Source: CAZFUY01 sp964522445
Lineage (GTDB): Bacteria > Pseudomonadota > Gammaproteobacteria > SZUA-229
Length of the DNA stretch: 23,759 nucleotides
Direction of reading: 5' to 3'
NCBI GenBank assembly: GCA_964522445.1
Contig: CAZFUY010000043.1
Location: 1 to 23,759 of the forward strand
The number at the start of each line of letters is the position of its first letter. The first letter of the stretch is position 1. The translations under genes were made by a program, and so were the position numbers. Shown piece by piece: positions 8,709-15,898 of this stretch. Below the pieces are notes generated by a model that saw only the letters and a program-made list of their open reading frames with translations, had not been told where the DNA came from and searched no databases.

Positions 8709-9674
8709 ATGAAAAAATCTTTACTTAATATTGCAGTGGCGGCAACACTTGGCCTTAGTGCTAGCGCTGCAAGTGCTGCAACATCAACTTTCGACTGGAC
8801 TGGTACGTTTACACTGTTAGACGCAGACGGTTTTGCAGTTGCGAATACCAGCATTACTGCACGTGGTGCTAACCAGTATCAAACACCGATCACAGGTACT
8901 ATGGAATTTGATAAAACAACTGGCGCGGGTGTTGGTACAGTAAATGCGTTTGGTTTCTTTAACAAAGGTGATGCTTTCGCACACGATGTTACTTTCCAGG
9001 CTATCGGTGATGGCATGGGTGGTACTGCTGGTACCCTGGTTATGGGTAACATGTTATTCGACTGGAATGGCAACAACAGTATTCCTGTTTCATTGGTTAT
9101 GGACGCTGCAGGCTTCTTCAGTGCAACAAATGCTGATTTTGCTGACGGTGTACTTGATAACACTGATGCTGCAATCGTTAACAACGGTGCAATTCCGGCT
9201 TCTGACGGTACTTACGTTAATTCTACCTGGGGCTACTTAGGTCTGGGTAAAGCTGTTATGGCAACCACCGACTGGAACACAACTTTAGGTGCAGGTTGTC
9301 AGATAGGTGCTGATGCAAACTTCGCTGATAATGTTGGCGGTGGTTGTATGGGTGTGGCATTCAATGGTGTTTTACCATTAGTTGCTGATACACAGATCAA
9401 CAAGGCACAGGCTCCATTTGATGCAAACTATGTTGGTACCGGTACTGCTATCGGTGGTAACCCAATGGCTGATGGTCCTTTCGGTGGCTTCAACGCTAAC
9501 TTTGATGTACTGACACTGTCTAATCCTGGCGGCACTGCAAACAGCATTGCTCCATTCTGTGAGGTTGGCGTATGTGCTCCACCACCAGCAGTTCCTGTTC
9601 CAGCCGCTGTATGGTTGTTCGGTTCTGGCTTACTGGGCTTAGTAGGTGTTGCACGACGTAAAAAAATGGCTTAA
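8709..9674 (+). CDS. PEP-CTERM sorting-domain surface protein
   Basis: The start is the ATG at 8709, which has a strong GGAGG ribosome site 6 bases upstream and is followed by a standard signal peptide (MKKSLLNIAVAATLGL, cleavage near ASA-AT at 23/24). That gives 321 residues. The C-terminus has the exosortase sorting signal: VPVPAAVWLFGSGLLGL (295-311), then a short run ending ARRKK. Such proteins are processed by a membrane exosortase and released to the envelope or extracellular matrix, usually in exopolysaccharide-producing cells. The mature region is Gly/Ala/Asn/Asp-rich and has four cysteines (C196 and C213, then C284 and C289 near the tail). It is homologous to residues 35-303 of the neighbouring 910-residue protein. 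Expression is expected from the sigma-54 promoter at 8588, and a strong terminator follows. The ligand or structural role is unknown. Confidence 0.92.
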   Translation: MKKSLLNIAVAATLGLSASAASAATSTFDWTGTFTLLDADGFAVANTSITARGANQYQTPITGTMEFDKTTGAGVGTVNAFGFFNKGDAFAHDVTFQAIGDGMGGTAGTLVMGNMLFDWNGNNSIPVSLVMDAAGFFSATNADFADGVLDNTDAAIVNNGAIPASDGTYVNSTWGYLGLGKAVMATTDWNTTLGAGCQIGADANFADNVGGGCMGVAFNGVLPLVADTQINKAQAPFDANYVGTGTAIGGNPMADGPFGGFNANFDVLTLSNPGGTANSIAPFCEVGVCAPPPAVPVPAAVWLFGSGLLGLVGVARRKKMA

Positions 9675-9692
9675 GTTTTATTAAGACATGAC

Positions 9693-9746
9693 TGCAAACA
9701 GGATGTTTGCAAAAAAGCGGAGCAACTGGTTGCTCCGCTTTTTTTT
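9693..9746 (+). terminator. Dyad plus intrinsic terminator after the PEP-CTERM gene
   Basis: A small inverted repeat (TGCAAAC 9693-9699, GTTTGCA 9705-9711) is followed directly by a strong hairpin, GCGGAGCAAC (9717-9726) with GTTGCTCCGC (9729-9738), then eight T (9739-9746). The second hairpin with its T-tract is a textbook terminator. The first may stabilise the 3' end. Confidence 0.92.
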
Positions 9747-10167
9747 GCCTTAAACTTTTTTGCCATAAAGTTATCATGGTGTTTGTTAAAATCTGAGTAC
9801 TGTTTTTATCACTCTTGTTCCGTTGGTCTGGCACTGTTATCCTGGATGTAGCGGTTGCGAAATGGATTCCTGCATGGATGTAGGGCATTAGGGTAATGCA
9901 GGAATAATTATTAAAAGGCTCTGAATTTCACAGAATATGGTAGTTAAGATCCTTCAGCAATTGCTCCTGCATTGCTCTACTAAGTCACATCCATGTGGCT
10001 ATCCTCTACGCCGCGCATATGATGGTAAAGTATCAGAGGTGTTGGGTTTCTCTAATGAAATAACAAATACCACTACAGGCGTATACAGCCGGACATTGAG
10101 CTGAAATTAAAATGTTTAACGGAATAGCAGTGATGATTTTAAATATTAATGTAATTAACATGTCCTT
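9747..10167. repeat. Non-coding region with degenerate dyad repeats
   Basis: I see no supported gene. The region holds a perfect 10-bp inverted repeat, ATTCCTGCAT (9866-9875) and ATGCAGGAAT (9896-9905), a further TCCTGCATTGCTCT string at 9965-9978, and a small palindrome CACATCCATGTG at 9986-9997. The recurring 'CCTGCAT' and 'CATCCATG' words resemble dispersed intergenic palindromic repeats. I cannot confirm other copies from this window. Confidence 0.45.
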
Positions 10168-11340
10168 ATGAAGTCAGAACAAGCCATAAAAATTTTAAGC
10201 GAAATTGCTCAACTTGAGGTTTCTGGAAAATATGATGAGGCTATGTCCCAGCTACGACCATGGCTTGATGTAGCAAAGCCAGGGCCACGTATAGTTGCTG
10301 CTTATGCAAGGCTTAGTGTTCATTTTGGCGAGCAGCAAAAAGCAGTGAGCCTGGTTGAAAATTCGCTAAAAAATTACAGGCTAGACTCAAAGCTACAGTC
10401 GGGCTTGCATTTTCATGCCGGTGATTTGTATGACCAATTGAATGAGTACGATATGGCTTTTAGGCATTATTCATCTGCAAATAATGTGTTGCCTGTGCAG
10501 TTTAATACACATGCATACGAATCATTTACTGCTGTTCAGCGGCAATTTTTTACACATCATTCGATGATCAACTTAGCTCGTGCAGACATCGTCGGTAAAA
10601 GGCCTGTATTTATCATTGGAATGCCCAGATCTGGCACGACTTTAACTGAGCAAATATTAGACAGGCATACTGAAATTCATGGTGCGGGAGAGCTTGCAAG
10701 CATCAATGAAATAATTTCATCGTTGCCGCAACGATTTTCATTAAAAGCTCCGTATCCTTTTTGTTTGGCTGAACTTAACAGTAAGCAGCTAAATAAACTT
10801 GCTGAACTGTATCAGTCGACTGTGAGTAAAAATTCGAAAAATGCAGTGTGTGTAACAGATAAGATGCCAAGTAATTGTGCTCATCTTGGTCTTATAGAAT
10901 TAATACAGCCTTTTGCAAAAGTTATTCATTGCCGAAGGCATCCGCTCGATACATGTTTATCATCTTATTTTCAAAATTTTGGTAATGCGCATCAGTATAG
11001 CCGTAGGCTCGAATACCTGGCGAAAATGTACAGAATTTACCTGGACATGGTCAGTATGTGGGAAGGGGTTATTAATTTGCCTGTATTCGAGTTGCGTTAC
11101 GAGAAAATGGTATGCGACCAGGAAAACGTATCAAGACGGCTAATTGAGTTTTGTGGCCATGAATGGGAGCAGCAGTGTTTGAGCTTTAATGAATCTGAGC
11201 GAGATGTTAACACGTGCAGTTATAACCAGGTGCGTAAGCCTATGTATACCACGTCAGTGGATCGCTGGAGAAATTATGAAAAACATATTGAGCCGTTAAT
11301 TACCGAACTTGAAGATGTTGTTGAGCAGTATGAAATATGA
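10168..11340 (+). CDS. TPR-like protein with PAPS-dependent sulfotransferase domain (short form)
   Basis: Of the four sulfotransferases in the window this 390-residue protein is the shortest. Residues 1-130 are helical with a few degenerate TPRs. The sulfotransferase domain starts near 145: the 5'-phosphosulfate loop is FIIGMPRSGTTLTEQIL (PRSGTT at 153-158). HGAGEL follows (E175, which lines up with the catalytic Glu of tyrosylprotein sulfotransferases), then the TDKMPSN segment (230-236) and the 3'-phosphate motif RRHPLDTCLSSYF (256-268). The tail has the QVRKPMYTTSVDRWRNYE block shared by its paralogues. The reaction would move a sulfo group from PAPS to a hydroxyl, on protein or glycan. 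The protein has no signal peptide, so it is probably cytoplasmic. Its ATG lacks a good ribosome site. It stands alone on the plus strand and converges on the next paralogue. Confidence 0.85.
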   Translation: MKSEQAIKILSEIAQLEVSGKYDEAMSQLRPWLDVAKPGPRIVAAYARLSVHFGEQQKAVSLVENSLKNYRLDSKLQSGLHFHAGDLYDQLNEYDMAFRHYSSANNVLPVQFNTHAYESFTAVQRQFFTHHSMINLARADIVGKRPVFIIGMPRSGTTLTEQILDRHTEIHGAGELASINEIISSLPQRFSLKAPYPFCLAELNSKQLNKLAELYQSTVSKNSKNAVCVTDKMPSNCAHLGLIELIQPFAKVIHCRRHPLDTCLSSYFQNFGNAHQYSRRLEYLAKMYRIYLDMVSMWEGVINLPVFELRYEKMVCDQENVSRRLIEFCGHEWEQQCLSFNESERDVNTCSYNQVRKPMYTTSVDRWRNYEKHIEPLITELEDVVEQYEI

Positions 11341-11374
11341 AGGGTGATTTATGTTTGATTAGCTTTACTATGCG

Positions 11375-11392
11375 GCATAAATGTCTTTATGC
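11375..11392. terminator. Weak hairpin between convergent sulfotransferase genes
   Basis: GCATAAA (11375-11381) and TTTATGC (11386-11392) form a 7-bp stem with a 4-base loop in the 76-bp gap between the two convergent genes. Neither strand has a proper T-tract, so its role as a terminator is uncertain. Confidence 0.35.
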
Positions 11393-11416
11393 TTGTATTA
11401 TTAGAAAAATTTGTAA

Positions 11417-13384
11417 TTAATAGTTTTTAGGATTGCCGAATATTTTTTCTAGTGGCTTTATATGGTTCTTGTAATTTTCCCATCTATTAATAGAGCCTTT
11501 GTAAATTGGCTGATTGGCCTGATCAAAACTTGGCGTCATTATTGGCTGGTTGCTTTCATGGTATTTTAGGCAGGTTTCATCCCAATCGAGTTCTATAAAC
11601 TGAATGAGTTCTCGAGTGTGTTTTTCTGGTTCGTTGATCAGGTTTTCGTATTTGATGTTCAATATTTTTGATGAAGAAAAATTTTCCCAATGAGACATAA
11701 GTTTTTCGTATTGTTGGTAGAACAATGCTAAATCGTTTAGATTTCTTGCGTAACAGTGATTGGTGTTGAAATTATTAAAGTATATTGAAAGGCATACATC
11801 AAAAGGGTGCCTACTGCAGTGAATAATATGTGCATCGGGAAATAACTTATCTATCAGCCCGATAAGAAAGAAATTATGCGGTAATTTGTCAGTGCAACGA
11901 CGTTCGTTTTTACTGCACAGCATTTTGGTGTGATTTCTATATTCTCTGGCAAATAAATCAATATTACTATTATTTAACTTTCGCACATTGCTACAGAAAT
12001 TCGTTAAATTAGTATCATTGCTTATTTTATTGGCGATTGACCATAGATTATTTATTTCCCCGGCACCATGAACCTGCGGATGGCTGGCGATAATTCTTTC
12101 TATTAATGACGTTCCTGATCGTGGCATGCCAACTATAAAAACGGGCGAAGGCGCTGTCGTATTGTTAGTGGTGCCGAGTTGAGTAGTATCAACAGGAAAA
12201 GTCTTATTTATTTTTTTAAAGAGTGATAAATAATACTCTATGTCAGAACTGCAATTTGTAGCGGTATTTGCATCGCTATAGAGATTAAATGCTTTATCAT
12301 AAAGCCCTTTTTTGTCATATAAACTTGCTAACGCATATTTGATAGCTTCATTAGCTGATGCCTTTTTGTTTGGTAGCGTGTTAAAACCAGTAAGTCTTTT
12401 AATGGCTTCGTCAATATGTCCTGTGTTTCGGCATGCGATGGAGAAAGGTAGTAGAAGGGATGGATCGCTTAAAGATGTTTGATTGTTATTTAGATGCTTG
12501 TTTAATAATGTATATGCATCAGCGTATTGTTTCTTAAGTATATAGATATTGCTGATCTCACTGAGAAGAGCAGGGTTGTCAGTGTCAGATTTCAAAGCGT
12601 CTTCAAGTAGTGACAGGGCGCGTTCTGTATTTCCTTGGCTGACATTAATTCCTGCAATGCCAGAGATGGCCGCAGCATGGTCCTTTTGCAATCTAATGCA
12701 ATTATTGTATGTATCCAGTGCCTCAGATAGTTTATTTTGTTTTTCGAATATTTTTCCAAGTATTATCAGACTATCGATATTGTTAAACATTGAAACACAT
12801 TTAAGTGCCCATGATTCTGCTTTCTCTAATTCATTGTTAGAAAAATATGTGTCGATTATGTTGTGGTAGGCATCGTAATAATGTGCGTTGAGATCAATCG
12901 CTTTTACAAAATAGGAGATGGCGTTTTTTAAATCTGTCTCTTTTAAGCATAGGCCTATAATGTTGTAAGCTGAAACTGCCTTCGGGTTTACAATTATAGA
13001 TTGTTTTGCATATTTTATGGCTAGTTCATATTGCCCAAGGTAATAGTGTGCCAGCGCACTATTGCATAGTGCATCTGTGAATGTACTGTTAATTTCAAGT
13101 GAACGTTTAAATGATGTTATTGCTTTTTTGTTTTTTCCCTGGCGCAATTGAGATAGGCCAAGGTTTGACCAGCTTACGTAGTCATTGGGGTTTAATGTTA
13201 TCGACTTGATAAAGCATAGCTCTGCTTTATTTAGCTTACCAATGCTTGCGTACGACATTGCAAGTAAACTCCATGCGCTTCCATCCCTTTTTTTATTTTT
13301 TATTTTTTCAAGGAGTTCGATGGTCTTTTGATACTTTCCTGAATTAAACTGTTGTAGCGCTTTGCTAAAATTAATATTTTCCAT
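11417..13384 (-). CDS. TPR-sulfotransferase fusion (long form)
   Basis: This is a 655-residue protein. Residues 1 to about 390 are tandem TPR helices (for example 'A-W-S-L-L-A-M-S-Y-A-S-I-G-K' near 37-50 and the run 71-98), a scaffold normally used to hold protein partners. The C-terminal sulfotransferase domain has the PAPS loop PVFIVGMPRSGTSLIERI (PRSGTS at 421-426), HGAGEI with E443, CTDKLPHNF (497-505) and SRHPFDVCLSIYF (524-536), and ends with a QANQPIYKGSINRWENY block. The order PAPS loop, GE, D/NK-x-P and R-x4-D/R-x4-S follows that of tyrosylprotein sulfotransferases. No signal peptide or membrane segment is seen. It is the second gene of a minus-strand pair: the upstream sulfotransferase ends at 13387, only 2 bases before this ATG, so the two are almost certainly co-transcribed and translationally coupled. 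No clear ribosome site is seen. Confidence 0.88.
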   Translation of the reverse strand: MENINFSKALQQFNSGKYQKTIELLEKIKNKKRDGSAWSLLAMSYASIGKLNKAELCFIKSITLNPNDYVSWSNLGLSQLRQGKNKKAITSFKRSLEINSTFTDALCNSALAHYYLGQYELAIKYAKQSIIVNPKAVSAYNIIGLCLKETDLKNAISYFVKAIDLNAHYYDAYHNIIDTYFSNNELEKAESWALKCVSMFNNIDSLIILGKIFEKQNKLSEALDTYNNCIRLQKDHAAAISGIAGINVSQGNTERALSLLEDALKSDTDNPALLSEISNIYILKKQYADAYTLLNKHLNNNQTSLSDPSLLLPFSIACRNTGHIDEAIKRLTGFNTLPNKKASANEAIKYALASLYDKKGLYDKAFNLYSDANTATNCSSDIEYYLSLFKKINKTFPVDTTQLGTTNNTTAPSPVFIVGMPRSGTSLIERIIASHPQVHGAGEINNLWSIANKISNDTNLTNFCSNVRKLNNSNIDLFAREYRNHTKMLCSKNERRCTDKLPHNFFLIGLIDKLFPDAHIIHCSRHPFDVCLSIYFNNFNTNHCYARNLNDLALFYQQYEKLMSHWENFSSSKILNIKYENLINEPEKHTRELIQFIELDWDETCLKYHESNQPIMTPSFDQANQPIYKGSINRWENYKNHIKPLEKIFGNPKNY

Positions 13385-13386
13385 TG

Positions 13387-15462
13387 TTATGTGTGGATTT
13401 GAAGCTTGTTGATTATTGATTCAATATGTGACTCGTAGTTTTTCCAGCGATTTACTGACTTATTATAAATAGGCTTTCTGACCTGGTCATAGCTAAAAGT
13501 TGATATGTTTCGTTTGGATTTATAGAATTGAAGGCACTTATCTGACCAGTCAAGACCGCAATAATCAATAATTTTTCTGGAGACTTCTTCCTGGTTAGCA
13601 ACGATGTCTTCATAATTTATGCTCAGGTAGGCATCTTTAAAATTATCATCCCAATGCTGCATGATTTTTTTATAGAAGGTAAGATAATATTCTGCCAATT
13701 CATCAAGGTCTGTTGCATATGTGTGTGCTGTATTGAAGTTATTGAAGTAAATTGACAGGCAAATATCAATAGGGTTTCTTTCACAATGAATGATTTTTGC
13801 TTCAGGGAATAGCGCTTTAATTAATCCCACGTGTTGGAAGTTATGTGGCATTTTATCGGTTACAAAATTAACGCCACTGGATAATTTTGCAGATAAATGA
13901 AGGTATGACTTTGCATGGGCTATTACATTATCTGATCTAAGAATTTCACTTAGTTGCTGTTCTTTCGTATCAGTTTGGTAGTTTTTTACTATATCGGCTG
14001 CAATCTCATTCATGTAATGCAATTCGCCTGCGCCGTATACATCAGGGTGGCTTGAAATTATTGATTCAACCAGCGTGGTTCCTGAGCGAGGCATGCCAAT
14101 AATGAATATAGGGTTGTGATTATTGTCTGTAGTATTTTTTAGTTTTTCAATTTCATCACGAGTATACAAATTTGTGATTAAATTAAAAGAACGATTAGCT
14201 TGTTCCCTGTCAAAATTGTATGGTTGCAGATCATTTGCTAATTTGTAGTAGTTAAATGCGTCATCATAGTTACCAATGTCGTCCGATAGCTTGCCTGCAA
14301 GAAAATAGAGCTCGGATTTAGCGATTGCACCTATCGCTTTATTTTTGGTAGCTATATTGATGTTTTGTATAGCGTATGACTGTTTTTTTAATTTTCGGCT
14401 AAGTTCACCAAACGCCTTTGCGATATAGATATTGCCGGGGTCACTTTCAACAAGAGGTGTAATGTTTTCTATGGCTTGTTCAAAATCTCCTTTTCTTTCC
14501 AGTAGTAAAATTATATTACACTGTATTTCTATATTATCTGGTTCAATATTTAATGCTGTTTTATATGCATCCATCGCCGTGTCGTAGTCATTCCTGGCCA
14601 TATAACTTAATGCCATATTAGAATAGGCTTCTGCATACCTGTTGTTTATCTGGATTGCGTGCCTGTATGTGTTTATGGCGTCATCGTAGAGATTGTCCAG
14701 GGCGTGAGTTTTTCCCAGGCCGACAATGGCTTCAACATAATTGTTATTTATATTTATCGCTACAGAGTAATGTTCTCTTGATTTTTTGATTTTCCCTTGT
14801 AGCAAATAAAGAGTGGCAATATTATGATGTGCAATTGAATAGTTTGGGTTTAAATCGAGGGCTTTCAGATAATGTGAAAGTGCGCCATCCCAGTCGCCTG
14901 ATTTTTGCAGTATTGATGCATAATTATTGTGTATTTGAGCGGAGTTTGGAGATAGTGCTAAAGATTTTTCATAAAGTTCTTTTGCAGATGAGAAATTGTT
15001 TTCAGATTCATAGCATGATGCCAGGCAGTGTAAAGCAAAAGAATTCTTCTTATTGTATTTTATATAGTCCTGAATATATAAAATACTGTTTTTGTAATCG
15101 TTTGATTTGCCATATAAAACGCCGATGTTTAATAGTACTTCATAGTCATTGGTATTATTTTTATGGTATTTCTTTAGTATGTTTATTGCGTCGCTAAACT
15201 TCCCCTGTGCTTCGAGTACATGCGCTAGAGGTGTAGATGCTGAGCCTTTCATATCTTGAAGCTTGCAGGCTGATCTAAATGCGATTTCAGCCTCTTTAAA
15301 TTTTCCTAGTTTACCCGCAATATTCCCCATATTAACGAGTACTTGAACATTATTTTTTTGCTGCTTGCATATTTTCTTATATGTAAGCAGAGCGTGCTCT
15401 AGCTCATTGTCTGCTATTTGGTTATTAGCTTTTTGAAATAAAATATTTATAGATGGGCTCAT
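13387..15462 (-). CDS. TPR-sulfotransferase fusion (longest form)
   Basis: This is 691 residues from the ATG at 15462. An upstream in-frame TTG at 15516 would add 18 residues that do not look like TPR sequence, so I prefer the ATG. About 430 residues of tandem TPRs (clear units such as NLNPNYSIAHHNIATLYLLQ-G and NNRYAEAYSNMALSYMARND) precede the sulfotransferase domain. That domain has the PAPS loop IFIIGMPRSGTTLVESI (PRSGTT about 458-463), YGAGEL with E480, VTDKMPHNF and ERNPIDICLSIYF (561-573). The conserved tail block is SYDQVRKPIYNKSVNRWKNY. The usual Arg-His of the 3'-phosphate motif is Arg-Asn here and in the paralogue that starts at 21984. It is the first gene of the two-gene minus operon, and its promoter must lie in the region that also holds the MITE-like element at 15579-15812. 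The acceptor substrate is unknown. Confidence 0.88.
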   Translation of the reverse strand: MSPSINILFQKANNQIADNELEHALLTYKKICKQQKNNVQVLVNMGNIAGKLGKFKEAEIAFRSACKLQDMKGSASTPLAHVLEAQGKFSDAINILKKYHKNNTNDYEVLLNIGVLYGKSNDYKNSILYIQDYIKYNKKNSFALHCLASCYESENNFSSAKELYEKSLALSPNSAQIHNNYASILQKSGDWDGALSHYLKALDLNPNYSIAHHNIATLYLLQGKIKKSREHYSVAININNNYVEAIVGLGKTHALDNLYDDAINTYRHAIQINNRYAEAYSNMALSYMARNDYDTAMDAYKTALNIEPDNIEIQCNIILLLERKGDFEQAIENITPLVESDPGNIYIAKAFGELSRKLKKQSYAIQNINIATKNKAIGAIAKSELYFLAGKLSDDIGNYDDAFNYYKLANDLQPYNFDREQANRSFNLITNLYTRDEIEKLKNTTDNNHNPIFIIGMPRSGTTLVESIISSHPDVYGAGELHYMNEIAADIVKNYQTDTKEQQLSEILRSDNVIAHAKSYLHLSAKLSSGVNFVTDKMPHNFQHVGLIKALFPEAKIIHCERNPIDICLSIYFNNFNTAHTYATDLDELAEYYLTFYKKIMQHWDDNFKDAYLSINYEDIVANQEEVSRKIIDYCGLDWSDKCLQFYKSKRNISTFSYDQVRKPIYNKSVNRWKNYESHIESIINKLQIHT

Positions 15463-15578
15463 TGTAATATTTATACTGATATGAAAAAATGATTTATAAC
15501 AAAATAAACCATTCAATAAAACTCATTGTAAATCAATGGGATGCGTGAATCTTATGGTTTTATTATGTGCCATTAAAT

Positions 15579-15812
15579 ATCGCTGCTGTCCCGTTAAGTA
15601 CTTTGATTTTAGCAAGACGCCTACCTGTAGCAAGACTACATCGAAATTTGTTATTTTTAATACATGAAAATAAATGTCGCTACGATAGTGTCATCCTGAC
15701 TGAAGTGCAGTGGAAGAATCTTAAGCCCCGTTTCATGCAGTATTCAAGATTTTTCCAATCCGCTACCGCTTCAGTCAAGATGACAGCGTTAAGTTAACGG
15801 GACAGTAGTGAT
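15579..15812. mobile_element. 234-bp MITE-like element with terminal and internal inverted repeats
   Basis: The ends are a 19-bp terminal inverted repeat with two mismatches: ATCGCTGCTGTCCCGTTAA (15579-15597) against the complement of 15794-15812. The inner 12 bases, CTGTCCCGTTAA, match perfectly. AAAT stands directly outside both ends (15575-15578 and 15813-15816) as a possible 4-bp target duplication. Inside, TGTCATCCTGACTGAAG (15689-15705) pairs at 16 of 17 positions with 15769-15785, and GGAAGAATCTT (15712-15722) pairs with 15746-15756 at 10 of 11, so the middle can fold into a long hairpin. It encodes no transposase and would need one supplied from elsewhere. It sits in the divergent promoter region of the island. 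Confidence 0.75.
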
Positions 15813-15898
15813 AAATTATATATGAATTTTAAATTATTACTGTAATATCTTTGAATATTTCATAGGTATCAATAAGGACAGAGGAATAAAAAATCTTT

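Noticed and set aside
9829..9844. TGGCAC string that could be a -24 element upstream of the first sulfotransferase gene
   Set aside because: There is no TTGC at the -12 position, and it lies more than 300 bp from the gene.
9520..9888. 122-codon minus-strand open frame
   Set aside because: It overlaps the 3' end of the PEP-CTERM gene and its strong terminator and runs through repeat sequence; not protein-like.
12549..12869. 106-codon plus-strand open frame inside the 655-residue TPR-sulfotransferase
   Set aside because: Antisense shadow of a well-supported gene, as are the other short frames opposite the large genes.
15463..15516. TTG start that would lengthen the 691-residue sulfotransferase by 18 residues
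   Set aside because: The extra residues do not resemble TPR sequence, there is no ribosome site, and an ATG follows at the natural beginning of the repeat region.
15567..15797. 76-codon plus-strand open frame
   Set aside because: It lies almost wholly inside the inverted-repeat element at 15579-15812 and ends in its terminal repeat; it has no ribosome site and no recognisable protein.
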